Numbered from the stretch's first letter, positions 45,195 through 54,469 are shown. The stretch is DNA of 64,000 nucleotides from Lachnospiraceae bacterium (GCA_022791815.1 JAAVZU010000047.1:1-64000); one strand, 5' to 3'. Numbers and translations: made by a program. The notes: generated by a model not told the origin, from the letters alone.

Positions 45195-47372
45195 TTATAC
45201 CCTTGTTGCTGAAGTTGATTTTGTGATCTCAACTTCAAGATTTTTAATATTTCCATTGAAACCAAGATTGATATTACAAAGATTTGTCTCTTCATCAATG
45301 GTACATCCAATATCATCACCCTCTTGCACAATGGCATTGATAAAATCCTTGTCATTGAGCCATAGAGACTTTTGGCTCTGCGGATTGTTACTAAAAAATT
45401 TGATAACATTATCCTGCTTAAAGTCATTACTATAAAAACGTAACATTCTTTCTATATATGTACTAACTAATGTTTTATATACAGAATCGTAAATATCATC
45501 CACCATTGCCATGGTTCTGGCTTTGTATACTGTTACCCGTTTAATGTCCTTTCCATCCAATTGGGAATTTTCTGAAGCAAATACAAATCCAAATCCTCTA
45601 TTATTTATTGTTGCTTTAATATCATTCGTATATCCAGTAATTTCTTGTGCCATTGTTGTCAATACTTTTAATGCATTGTCTTCTGCCTCAATATCAAAGC
45701 GGACTCCTGGATATTTTGGACTTACTCTTCTAAAGCAGGTCTTTAAATACTCAGGACACTGATATGCTGCAACGATACCTGCTGCCACATAAGCTGCACC
45801 AACATATACCCCTTCAATCCACAACTTTAAAATATCTTCTCTTTCTTTGGATAACATTACACCGCCATTTTCATTAACCTGCATTCTATTATCAATAATT
45901 ACCCCTGATTTTTCCTTTGGTACAATTGTAAAATTCGGTAAACAGCAAGAAACATACTCACTGTAATCTTTTCTTTGCAAAAATTCACACTTGTTAATAA
46001 AATCATCCACACCAGATGTTGCGACATAATTGAATGTTGTAGTGTCTGCATTCTGAAAATTAAAGAATGTCTGTACTTTATATTTGTGAATTGTTTCCAA
46101 AAGAGTTGCCAAAGATTCCATGGTATTTCCTTCTTCACGCTGTTCTTTCTTTGTTCCTTTAAAACGTTCACGGCGTACTTTTACTTTTCCTGATACTTCT
46201 AGTTCAATATCTGGCACAATACCAAACCAAACTGTATTTGCATATTCATTTTTTGTATTAACCGTATTAAGATATGTCTCTAACCTTGGTAGATTAGAAC
46301 TTTTTACCAACATATCTAATTTTGTATTAGTAATCAGTAAAGATGGTATCATTCCTTTTTGCTTTGTTGTATACTGATCAAAAAACATTTTTACTCCAAG
46401 CATCTTTTCTACTAATGGCTTTACGGTTTTTACAAACTCGTCTTTTGCCTCTTTATAAAATTCCAGATAACTGTTGTACTTTTCTACCTCTGCAGGTACA
46501 TTAATCTGGTCGTCTACTACTGCTGTTAATGGACAAAAAGTTCTTACTACAAGGCTTCTCACATAATCAGACGGTTCATCTGTACTAATCGCATCATAAT
46601 CATCTTCAAAAGTTTCGATTAATCCAGCCATATTATTATCTGTAATAGCAATTAACTCCTTCTTTTCATCCTTAGGTGCTTCTAATACTTTTAACTCGCC
46701 GTCATCCCCCATGCTTAATACACCAATTTGTAAAGGTGCTGCATCATCATCCTGGGATGCCTTCGTAAGTAAAAGCCTTGTTTTAATGTCTTCAATTGCA
46801 AGTGGCAGCATTGCCATAACATTATTGTAATTTTTGCTTGCTTCTTCAAACTTATAATTTAACTTGTCTGCAATCTCATATTTATTTGGATCTCCTTCTT
46901 CTAATTCTTCGTGTTTCTCATACAAATAATGGATTTCTTTTCTAACCTGCTTAATATCATCCATAATCTTTTTTGGGGAAATCATATCTAATATTTTTTC
47001 AAATTTGAAGTCAACATTGATAATTCCCTGTGACCGTTTTGTTTCAATCAATGTAAACAACATATTTAAGAAATCATTCTGTCTGTTTAACGGAATTTCT
47101 GTAACATATTCCTCTGGAATTTGTTCTGGTTTCTTTAATGTATATAATACTTTCTGATCTCCAGCACTAAAATACGAGTACACAACTGGCTCAAATTTAT
47201 CCAGAAATTCGTCAAAATCACGAACTAACAGATGTTCATTGATCTCCTTAATCTTGGCATCATTCAAGCTTTCTACATCTTTGACATCTCCAACTAAAGT
47301 CAGCAAGTCTAACTTTTGTGGATTAATCTCTTCAAATAACATAGTACGGTTGGTTTGTTTAATAACTTCCAT
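45195..47372 (-). CDS. Putative large contractile sheath protein
   Basis: 725 residues from the ATG at 47372 (AAAGGAGAGAAAA upstream; the TTG/ATG frame further up has no site). No signal peptide or membrane helix. The C-terminal half contains YVGAAYVAAGIVAAYQCPEYL, DIKATINNRGFGFVFASEN, KRVTVYKARTMAMVDDIYDS and a terminal beta strand NLEVEITKSTS. This order (Ala-rich helix, strand, arm strand) resembles TssC/gp18-type sheath subunits. The N-terminal about 300 residues are mostly helical and not clearly sheath. Position just before two tube genes is the main evidence; a single 725-residue protein could combine what T6SS splits into TssB and TssC. Confidence 0.6.
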   Translation of the reverse strand: MEVIKQTNRTMLFEEINPQKLDLLTLVGDVKDVESLNDAKIKEINEHLLVRDFDEFLDKFEPVVYSYFSAGDQKVLYTLKKPEQIPEEYVTEIPLNRQNDFLNMLFTLIETKRSQGIINVDFKFEKILDMISPKKIMDDIKQVRKEIHYLYEKHEELEEGDPNKYEIADKLNYKFEEASKNYNNVMAMLPLAIEDIKTRLLLTKASQDDDAAPLQIGVLSMGDDGELKVLEAPKDEKKELIAITDNNMAGLIETFEDDYDAISTDEPSDYVRSLVVRTFCPLTAVVDDQINVPAEVEKYNSYLEFYKEAKDEFVKTVKPLVEKMLGVKMFFDQYTTKQKGMIPSLLITNTKLDMLVKSSNLPRLETYLNTVNTKNEYANTVWFGIVPDIELEVSGKVKVRRERFKGTKKEQREEGNTMESLATLLETIHKYKVQTFFNFQNADTTTFNYVATSGVDDFINKCEFLQRKDYSEYVSCCLPNFTIVPKEKSGVIIDNRMQVNENGGVMLSKEREDILKLWIEGVYVGAAYVAAGIVAAYQCPEYLKTCFRRVSPKYPGVRFDIEAEDNALKVLTTMAQEITGYTNDIKATINNRGFGFVFASENSQLDGKDIKRVTVYKARTMAMVDDIYDSVYKTLVSTYIERMLRFYSNDFKQDNVIKFFSNNPQSQKSLWLNDKDFINAIVQEGDDIGCTIDEETNLCNINLGFNGNIKNLEVEITKSTSATRV

Positions 47373-47546
47373 CTTTTTCTCTCCTTTGTCTAATATTTTT
47401 TCCTCAATCACTCACCCTTATAGTCATGAATAATCTTGGTTTATATAATTATAAAATTACATATGCCAGATGAAATATGCTCACAAATCATTACAAAAAT
47501 ATCAAAACACTTTCACATCTCCGTTTTGTCATATATAATTTCATAT

Positions 47547-48452
47547 TTACCATAACAAAAAGTACAAAATCTGCAAATTCTTCCATCTTTTTTCTGGCAT
47601 CAGGTACAAACATCTCATAATTGCCCATTCCAAAATCCAAGGAATTGTTACAAATCCTGATAACGGGATCACCTTATCTTCACTCAATCGTTCCTCAGCA
47701 CTTTGTATCATACGGCCAGTTAGAAGATAATAGCATATTGCTCCCACACTATACACATCTGCCTGAAATGAAACTTTGCTCTCATGATACAATTCTGGTG
47801 CAGAAAACACTCTGCTTACAAAAACTGTGCTATCCTTTTGTTGTTCTTCTGCAAATTCTGCCACTCCAAAATCTATCACATAGATTTTATGATCTTCACC
47901 TACGATTAAATTGGATGGTTTTAAATCCTTATGTATTATTCCAATATTATGAATCTGCATTACTGCAAGTATGATTTGTCTTGCCAATTCCTTAAATTGC
48001 AATTTGGAATTTGACTTTATATAGTGGTTTAAATCCACTCCAGCAATATATTCTAATACTAAATACCTTGTATTATTCTCCTCAAAATATTCCAGATATC
48101 GTACAATATTAGTCCTCTGCTCAATGGGAACAGTATTTATTCTTTGATGTATTTTACATTCTCTTTCAAATATTTTTCTAGCATTTTCATATTGTCTTTT
48201 AAATGCAACACCTTTACATACCAGTGTTTTTTTATCTAAATCTCTGTTTGCATAATCATAAGGACAAAACTCTTTCATTAACACTTGTTTTATCTGGTCA
48301 CCCTTTTTCATTTCTGCCAAATACACTAGATTGATATGTCCCATTGCAACATATTGTTTTACCTTATACTTTCCATCTTTTAAAGTACTATCTAAAGACA
48401 GCCCTATATCAGCAAACTGACCGAAAACTTCCTTATTCCAGTTCTCTGCCAT
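47547..48452 (-). CDS. Cytosolic Ser/Thr protein kinase (PpkA-like)
   Basis: 301 residues with GGAGGATTAAAAA-ATG. Kinase core: a reduced glycine loop AMGHINLVYLA, lysine in VLMKEF, catalytic IIHKDLKPSNL, DFG in YVIDFGVAEF and APE in VFSAPELYHES. No membrane helix; the domain is followed only by a short C-terminal tail. Its start overlaps the 3' end of the vWA gene by 20 bases. It precedes the sheath gene, so control of tail assembly is a likely job. Confidence 0.82.
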   Translation of the reverse strand: MAENWNKEVFGQFADIGLSLDSTLKDGKYKVKQYVAMGHINLVYLAEMKKGDQIKQVLMKEFCPYDYANRDLDKKTLVCKGVAFKRQYENARKIFERECKIHQRINTVPIEQRTNIVRYLEYFEENNTRYLVLEYIAGVDLNHYIKSNSKLQFKELARQIILAVMQIHNIGIIHKDLKPSNLIVGEDHKIYVIDFGVAEFAEEQQKDSTVFVSRVFSAPELYHESKVSFQADVYSVGAICYYLLTGRMIQSAEERLSEDKVIPLSGFVTIPWILEWAIMRCLYLMPEKRWKNLQILYFLLW

Positions 48453-50517
48453 TTTTTAATCCTCCAGTATTTCTATAATGAAGCTCTATCTCTGCTCCGT
48501 TTTCTTCAAAGCATACATATATCACATCTCCATCGCATAAATGAACAGGTATGTTTTTTTCTACCAACTTGTTTCCTAAAAAAATACTTCCTTGCAGATT
48601 ATGTACAATTGTAATCTTGCTTTCATTATATGGATATATCCATATCCTCTCTGCTCCTAGAAAATAATCTTTAACTTTTCCCTCTTTTAATAAGGTATAC
48701 AAAGTAACTCCCACACCAGGGTAATTCTCTAACCTCCATGCCATCATTGGCAAATCATTTGCACTCTTTACATCTGTAAAATACCCTATCAAGGTTCCAC
48801 AAAATTCTTTTTCCAAAGCTTTTTTCTTTTTATTCTTCTGTATTAAATATAGAAGAAAGTATATTAAAATGGTAAAACATACAATACTGCCGATTGCTGC
48901 TGCAATAATATACTCTTGATATATCTCCCAAAAAGTTCCCACATAAACGGTCAAATCAATTTGGTACTTTTCTTTTTCTGTTTCTGCAATAATTTTAACT
49001 TTCTGTGTTCCCAATTGTTTTCCATGTATTTTTAATGTATCTTTATCTATTTTTGCAACTATGCTATCTCCATCTTCCAACACAACAGAGTATTCCATTT
49101 CTTTATTAAACTTATTTTCAAATATTTTGTTTAAATTATATTGTTTGTCTTTTTGAATACAGATTCTGTTTTGTAATTTATTCACAGTCTGCGGTTCTTT
49201 ATTTTTAATTTCGTATTCTCCAGATTTATAAAATCCTTCTCCTAAACTTCCTTTATATTTTATTAAAAAATAATACTTGCCTTCTTCTCTAGGTATAAAC
49301 TCAATAAAATATCCTTCTTTATCCTGTTTAGCACTAATCTGCACCTGTGTTTTTGTGTCTTCATGAATTGCGTAGAAAGTGCAGTTTAAATCTTTAAATT
49401 CCTTTTGATTACATAAATTTTCTCCTGTTTGTCCATCTGCAAACCAAAAAGTAAGTTCTGCGTTTTCTCCTGTATTCATCTTGTCTTTCATTTCAAAGGT
49501 TCCAGTGAATTCATATTCTCCCTGAGTATTCATGCTTACAGCTGCACCTTTTTTCGTCTTGTAGTACAGTGTTAATTCTTTGTTCTTTGGTTTTTCTATT
49601 TCAAATATTGTATAAAACTTCGCATTTCCTATTTTCTTTATTCTTTCATTTTCCTCTAAAATTCCAGCGGTCTCTATTTTAGAAGAAGAAAGGATTACCA
49701 TTCTATATTTACGCAAAGAACATTGTGGAAGTTTTACTTTAAACTTCTGAATCTTTCCATTTGCTAATTCAGTCGTCTGATTTACCAAAGCAGATGTCTG
49801 ATAGTTTGCCATAATTCCATTGATAATTTCTAATAATTGGAAAGGGCTAGTTGCTGCATAAGCTTGTCCATTTGTTTGCTTTGAAATGGTTTCAAGATAA
49901 TCCAAAATCTCACTAAACTGATTATTTAACCCTACTGTATATATTTTTATATTATTCTTTTTTGCAGCAGAAATGCTTTGTTCCACATCATCCTGAGACT
50001 GTTCCTCTGTCCTTCCAGTATTACTATTTGCCAAATCTGTCTCTCCATCTGACAACATACAAATTATTGGTGTACGATTGTTATTTTTACCCTTTGACAG
50101 CATAGAAACAGATTTTTTTAACCCAAGTCCTATATCCGTTTCTCCCTTAAATTCCACATTTCCTATATAATTTTTCAATTCTGTTCTTTTCTTTTTATCT
50201 GCAGCATCTATAAGGGAATAGGAATATGCAATTGTATCATTATATCCTACAAACCCAACACGATTATTTCCTGAACTGCAGATATCTGTCATCATTTTCA
50301 TAATATCTATGGATATTCTATTAGGATCCGTATTCTTCATAGAACCACTAATGTCAAGCAAAAATACAATGTCACATCCTTCTGTCTGTTGCATGGTCAG
50401 TACAGAATCACTTGTATCTTTTGCTATTACACAATCAGAAATAGGAAATGCAAGGATGCATAAAACCTGTAGACAAACGATACTTATAAAAAATATCTGT
50501 TTTAAATGCCATTTCAT
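48433..50517 (-). CDS. Secreted-side vWA protein with membrane helix and FHA-like cytosolic domain
   Basis: 694 residues from the ATG at 50517 (AAAGGGATGAAGAT upstream). Signal peptide (FFISIVCLQVLCILAFPIS), then a vWA domain with MIDAS FLLDISGSMKNTD near residue 55 and LSDGETD near 155. About 300 residues of beta-rich ectodomain follow, then a membrane helix near 560 (IIAAAIGSIVCFTILIYFLL). A cytosolic about 110-residue domain (FLGAERIWIYPYNESKITIVH, DGDVIYVCFEENG) looks FHA-like. It could sense an outside contact and pass it to the phospho-network; inference. Confidence 0.75.
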   Translation of the reverse strand: MKWHLKQIFFISIVCLQVLCILAFPISDCVIAKDTSDSVLTMQQTEGCDIVFLLDISGSMKNTDPNRISIDIMKMMTDICSSGNNRVGFVGYNDTIAYSYSLIDAADKKKRTELKNYIGNVEFKGETDIGLGLKKSVSMLSKGKNNNRTPIICMLSDGETDLANSNTGRTEEQSQDDVEQSISAAKKNNIKIYTVGLNNQFSEILDYLETISKQTNGQAYAATSPFQLLEIINGIMANYQTSALVNQTTELANGKIQKFKVKLPQCSLRKYRMVILSSSKIETAGILEENERIKKIGNAKFYTIFEIEKPKNKELTLYYKTKKGAAVSMNTQGEYEFTGTFEMKDKMNTGENAELTFWFADGQTGENLCNQKEFKDLNCTFYAIHEDTKTQVQISAKQDKEGYFIEFIPREEGKYYFLIKYKGSLGEGFYKSGEYEIKNKEPQTVNKLQNRICIQKDKQYNLNKIFENKFNKEMEYSVVLEDGDSIVAKIDKDTLKIHGKQLGTQKVKIIAETEKEKYQIDLTVYVGTFWEIYQEYIIAAAIGSIVCFTILIYFLLYLIQKNKKKKALEKEFCGTLIGYFTDVKSANDLPMMAWRLENYPGVGVTLYTLLKEGKVKDYFLGAERIWIYPYNESKITIVHNLQGSIFLGNKLVEKNIPVHLCDGDVIYVCFEENGAEIELHYRNTGGLKNGRELE

Positions 50518-50606
50518 ATCTTCATCCCTTTCACACATTTATATAAACCCTAATTTATCATTAATAAACCTATTAAACCTTCTTAAAGACTACAGATAAT
50601 CTTATT

Positions 50607-51365
50607 TTATTCTTTTACTTTAATATAAATCGCAGTGATATTGTCTTTTTCCCCACGTTCTAAAACTTCATCAACTAAGGTTTCTGCTGTTTGCTGCATA
50701 TCAGATTGTTCCATATATTTCATCTCTTCCAAAATATCTTCCACCTCCCCAATATTTAGCATATTATACTGTCCGTCACTACATAAGAAAAAAACATCAC
50801 CTTCCTGAACATGCCCATTCATATTCTGTATTTCCAACACAGGGCTTACACCTATAGACTGCAATAATACATGTTTTTCTTTTCCACTTTCCGCCTCTTT
50901 TTCTGTTATCTGCCCGTTTCTAAGCTTTGCCGCTGCAACAGTATGATCAAAGGTTAGACACCTCAAATTATTTGTAAACAAATATATACGTGTGTCACCA
51001 ACATGAAACAAAAAATATTCTCCTGCTATTAATAAAATCCCAGATAATGTTGTTCCAAGTTTAGCTCCAGCATCCTGCCCCATTCTTAGTAATTCAAAAT
51101 GAATAGTCTCAATCTCCACATTTAATTGTTGTAAAATATCTGTGGATACCTCAAATTTTACCTTTGAAATCTGGCTAAACCATCTACCCAACCGGCTAGT
51201 TACATATTTGCACGCTCTATCACCATACTGTAATCCCCCCACACCATCACACACTACAGCCAAACATGCAGTACCATGCATGGTTTCTTCTATTTGGAGC
51301 AAATATGTATCTTCATTTACTTTTTTTATTCCGGCATCTGTCACAGCCGCTGAAACAAACTTCAT
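50607..51365 (-). CDS. PP2C-family protein phosphatase
   Basis: 252 residues behind GTAGGAGGTTCTT-ATG. Complete motif set: VNEDTYLL, VCDGVGG, HVGDTRIY, FLCSDGQYN and KDNITAIYIK. Cytosolic. Very similar in layout to 13993-14760. Placed between the FHA protein and the vWA protein, and two genes before the kinase, it makes the PP2C/kinase pair of the core half of the locus. Confidence 0.87.
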   Translation of the reverse strand: MKFVSAAVTDAGIKKVNEDTYLLQIEETMHGTACLAVVCDGVGGLQYGDRACKYVTSRLGRWFSQISKVKFEVSTDILQQLNVEIETIHFELLRMGQDAGAKLGTTLSGILLIAGEYFLFHVGDTRIYLFTNNLRCLTFDHTVAAAKLRNGQITEKEAESGKEKHVLLQSIGVSPVLEIQNMNGHVQEGDVFFLCSDGQYNMLNIGEVEDILEEMKYMEQSDMQQTAETLVDEVLERGEKDNITAIYIKVKE

Positions 51366-51374
51366 AAGAACCTC

Positions 51375-52736
51375 CTACATACTATGAAAAATATATACCT
51401 TACTGCCTATTTTTACCTGACTTCCTTCTGCCAGCTCCGCTTGATTCTTTATAAGAACTTCATTTACTTTTGTTCCATTACTAGAATTCAAATCTTCTAT
51501 ATAATACTTGCCATTTCTGTTTATTACCTTGGCATGTCTTTTTGATACGGAATTATCATCCACCTTAAAATCTGTTCCACTTTCTCTGCCAATAATAAAT
51601 TCTGGTTTATCAATAAAAATTCTATCCATAAGACTGGACTTCCCATTTTCAAGGAAATATGCCTGCGACATATCCAAATCTCCATATAGTACACAAGTAC
51701 CTTCACCTACTGGTTCTTTTTTTGGTAGAGTTGTATTTTCCCTTGAAACTCTAGCATTTGATAAATCATTTTCTACAAAATTAAGCTTTTTATCTTCTGT
51801 ATTGTTTATATGATTATTTTCAAAGCTAATTGTATTTTTTTGTATAGTTATATCCATACTTTGATCTTTCTCTACTACTGGCTGCTGTACTTGCTGTATT
51901 ACTTGCCTATTATCATTGTGGCTTAAAGGAGTCAATGTTTCTGCCGCCATATCTTTGTCACGCAACAGAACCATTGCCAAAACTGTTATTATTATTTCAC
52001 AAATGTTTACTATAATAATATTTTTTAGTTCTATAGCGTCCTTATTAGCAAAAAATTTTATAAATATAGGGATAACAATTCCAGTTAGTATCTCTATAGC
52101 TACTACTATATAACGGAAAACCTTGTAGTCTTTTGATTTATAAATTATCTTTTCTACTGGCACTTCCATTATTTTTTCCTCTATTTTTTCAGAAATATCT
52201 GTACTTTTTTCTTTTGCCCCTTGTATGTCTTTTATAATATCTTCTATTATAATTTGTTCACAATTTTTATTTTCCAATAATATTCCTAATAAAAGTGCCG
52301 AATCTTTGGTTTGAATTTTAGATAATAACTCTGACAATAATTCCCTAATACAATTTTCTGCTGTACATAATGACTCCTCTGTTGGCACATAAACAATTCG
52401 TATCTTGCCACTTTGAGGATGAATAAAGATATTATCTAGCGAAACACATGCATTGCCCATTTTATATCCAGCCTTTTCTAATTTTACAAATGCTTCTAAT
52501 ATTACTAATAAAACAGATTTAAATTCTTTAAATACATAACTTTTCCCATTAACATGTTCTGCAATAGAAATATATTCTCCTCTATGATATAATATTACAT
52601 TGTCTTCATATCTGTCCTTCAAAGACGGAACAAAATAAGGAAGACTATTCATTCCCTGCAACTGAGTATAATCTACTTTTATATTGTCCTCGACTTTTAT
52701 TTTTAAATATCCATCTTCGGTATATCCAATTATCAT
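51375..52736 (-). CDS. DUF6382-like plus membrane FHA-domain protein
   Basis: 453 residues behind a GGAG site. The N-terminal about 180 residues resemble the DUF6382 type found before FHA domains (FKSVLLVILEAFVKLEKAGY, CVSLDNIFIHPQSGKIRIVYV). Two membrane helices at about 210-265 (IVVAIEILTGIVIPIFIKFF and IIIVNICEIIITVLAMVLL). The C-terminal FHA domain has FIIGRESGTDFKVDDNSVSK, RHAKVINRNGKYYIEDLNSS and NGTKVNEV, a textbook set. Member of the phosphorylation circuit of the locus. Confidence 0.82.
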   Translation of the reverse strand: MIIGYTEDGYLKIKVEDNIKVDYTQLQGMNSLPYFVPSLKDRYEDNVILYHRGEYISIAEHVNGKSYVFKEFKSVLLVILEAFVKLEKAGYKMGNACVSLDNIFIHPQSGKIRIVYVPTEESLCTAENCIRELLSELLSKIQTKDSALLLGILLENKNCEQIIIEDIIKDIQGAKEKSTDISEKIEEKIMEVPVEKIIYKSKDYKVFRYIVVAIEILTGIVIPIFIKFFANKDAIELKNIIIVNICEIIITVLAMVLLRDKDMAAETLTPLSHNDNRQVIQQVQQPVVEKDQSMDITIQKNTISFENNHINNTEDKKLNFVENDLSNARVSRENTTLPKKEPVGEGTCVLYGDLDMSQAYFLENGKSSLMDRIFIDKPEFIIGRESGTDFKVDDNSVSKRHAKVINRNGKYYIEDLNSSNGTKVNEVLIKNQAELAEGSQVKIGSKVYIFHSM

Positions 52737-52777
52737 TATTTTTCTCCATCTTTCTTTTTTATAAATTTAACAAAATG

Positions 52778-53152
52778 CTACATTTTAAAGCCAAAAAAAT
52801 CACTAAATTGATTAAAAATACTCTCTTTATCCATTTTAAAATCTTTTTTGGTCTGATTAGATGATGTTCTTTGTGTTTGTGTTGTATGGGGGACTCTTTG
52901 CCCTGCCTTTTGTTGAAACATTTCTTCATTTGACTTTGAATTTTTCATGGATGCTTCATAGTCATACTTTTCTTTTTTCTTTTCATCACTTAAAATTGCA
53001 TAAGCATCATTAATCTCTTTAAATTTCTCTTCTGCTTCTTTGTTACCTGGATTAGAATCTGGATGATACTTTCTTGCTAAATTTCTATAAGCTTTTCTTA
53101 TTTCATCTTTACTAGCAGAATTATGAAGTCCTAATACACTATATGGATTCAT
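52778..53152 (-). CDS. J-domain (DnaJ-like) protein
   Basis: 124 residues with AAAAAGGAGGGAGCCA-ATG. N-terminal J domain: [22 protein letters not shown] in [10 protein letters not shown], and [13 protein letters not shown]. The rest is a Gln/Thr-rich linker and a short [10 protein letters not shown] tail; there are no zinc or client-binding domains. First gene of the minus-strand cluster. Expected to stimulate an Hsp70-type ATPase, for which 35357-38044 is the local candidate. Confidence 0.88.
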   Translation of the reverse strand: MNPYSVLGLHNSASKDEIRKAYRNLARKYHPDSNPGNKEAEEKFKEINDAYAILSDEKKKEKYDYEASMKNSKSNEEMFQQKAGQRVPHTTQTQRTSSNQTKKDFKMDKESIFNQFSDFFGFKM

Positions 53153-53315
53153 TGGCTCCCTCCTTTTTTTTATGTATCTAGTTTCCTTTATAATTACAAT
53201 TCAACCTTGTAAAGAAAACTTTTTATTTTTCAATAAATACTTTCCAACTTATTAATCATACAACAATTTTTTTTGAATTTCCTTTGGTTTTTGTACCTAA
53301 TTTTTATAATTTTTT

Positions 53316-53420
53316 GTAGGTTTTTGGGGGGAAATGTAGGTTTTTGTAGGTTTTTGGGGGTCATATGTCGAAAAATGTAGATTTTTGTAGGTAAATGTTG
53401 GTTTTTGTAGGTTTTTGTGG
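53316..53420. promoter_or_regulatory. Phased array of 10-bp units with a 0A box, divergent intergenic region
   Basis: Units start at 53316, 53326, 53336, 53346, 53356, 53367, 53377, 53387, 53397, 53407 and 53417, most reading GTAGGTTTTT or close variants; only one step is 11 bp. A perfect Spo0A box TGTCGAA is at 53366-53372. The array lies between the injection-system locus (left, minus) and the Spo0A-like regulator gene (right, plus). It is likely a multi-site operator for that regulator and/or a bent-DNA element. Confidence 0.7.
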
Positions 53421-53436
53421 TATATTTAATCTATGT

Positions 53437-53569
53437 GTAATTGTTCAAAACCATAAACAATTATATTTAAACCTATAATAGTTTACCTTTGACTAAGGAA
53501 CATAAGCACTATAAATTTAGTTTTTTTATAAAACATGCAGTGAATGTGTATGTTTACTTGAATAGTTAC
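53437..53569. repeat. 133-bp terminal-inverted-repeat element, copy 1
   Basis: Left end GTAATTGTTCAA, right end TTGAATAGTTAC (inverted). The left end also forms a hairpin with AACAATTAT. Internal sequence aligns with the copy at 59317-59451 (ATGCAGTGAATGTG against ACGCAGTAAATACG). It occupies the leader of the response-regulator gene, so that gene's promoter may lie in it. No ORF. Confidence 0.75.
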
Positions 53570-53603
53570 ATAGATGTTATCATTACATAAGGAGATGAAT
53601 ATC

Positions 53604-54389
53604 ATGAACAGACCATTGCATGTCTTATTAATTGAAGACGATCAGGATGTGTGCCAACGTTTTAAGGATGCAATAGATGATAGAGAAGACATAACCTTAG
53701 TTGGTAGTACCAACAATTCCTATCATGCTTTAGAACTTATGCAAAAAGATACTCCTGATGTGGTTATTTTAGATTTAGAACTACACTATGGCAAAGGAAA
53801 TGGCTTACTCTTTCTTAAAGAGTTACAAAATATTTCTACGCCTTTTTCACCATATATTTTAATTACAACCAATAATTCCAGTCCCACCACTTACCAATAC
53901 ACAAGAGAAAATGGGGCTGATTTCATTATGTACAAACATCAGTGCGATTATTCGGAAACAAAAGTAATTGAATTTCTTTGCACAATGTCTTCTGTTATCC
54001 GTTATAACCAGAAACGTCAAAATCCATTGTATGCCACCTCTGAAACTTCACTCCAGAGAAAGCAACGGCTTAAACATATTGTTTCACAAGAGTTGGATAA
54101 TGTTGGTATTAATCCAAAGTTTCTTGGATATCAATATTTAATAGATGCCATTCTCTTGATTGCCAATGATGCCTCATCTAACATTACTGTATCACTTGCA
54201 AAAAAATACGGAAAATCCTCAGCAAGTGTAGAACGCGGTATACAGAATGCTATCAACTATGCTTGGAATACAATGGATATTGATGAACTTTTGTTGCATT
54301 ATACAGCAAAAATTCGTTCTTCAAAAGGTGTTCCTACAGTAAACGAATTTGTATTTTATTATGCAAACAAATTAAAAAATGAGTGTTAA
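53604..54389 (+). CDS. Spo0A-like response regulator
   Basis: 261 residues from the ATG at 53604, 9 bases after AAGGAG; the earlier ATG at 53574 lacks a site. Receiver domain 1-120: LLIEDDQD acidic pair, phospho-acceptor Asp in VILDLELHYG, and TTNNSS toward the end. C-terminal domain 145-260 matches Spo0A_C: GYQYLIDAILLIANDAS, LAKKYGKSSASVERGI, INYAWNTMDIDE, KGVPTVNEFVFYYANK. It should bind 0A-box DNA, and a 0A box is in its own upstream array. Not the housekeeping Spo0A itself, judging by the divergent receiver and local context. Confidence 0.85.
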   Translation: MNRPLHVLLIEDDQDVCQRFKDAIDDREDITLVGSTNNSYHALELMQKDTPDVVILDLELHYGKGNGLLFLKELQNISTPFSPYILITTNNSSPTTYQYTRENGADFIMYKHQCDYSETKVIEFLCTMSSVIRYNQKRQNPLYATSETSLQRKQRLKHIVSQELDNVGINPKFLGYQYLIDAILLIANDASSNITVSLAKKYGKSSASVERGIQNAINYAWNTMDIDELLLHYTAKIRSSKGVPTVNEFVFYYANKLKNEC

Positions 54390-54436
54390 ATTAGTGGTTT
54401 TTATTTAAAAATTTTAAAAATAATTCCCAAAAACTC

Positions 54437-54469
54437 ATGCTATCAACTCCTTTCCTTGTTTGATAGCAT
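54437..54469 (+). terminator. Hairpin after the response-regulator gene
   Basis: Stem ATGCTATCAA (54437-54446) against TTGATAGCAT (54460-54469), followed by an A-rich then T-rich stretch. A weak terminator or mRNA stabiliser between regulator and kinase genes. Confidence 0.45.

Noticed and set aside
53316..53420. CRISPR array
   Set aside because: The units are only 10 bp with no unique spacers of constant length, and no cas genes are present.
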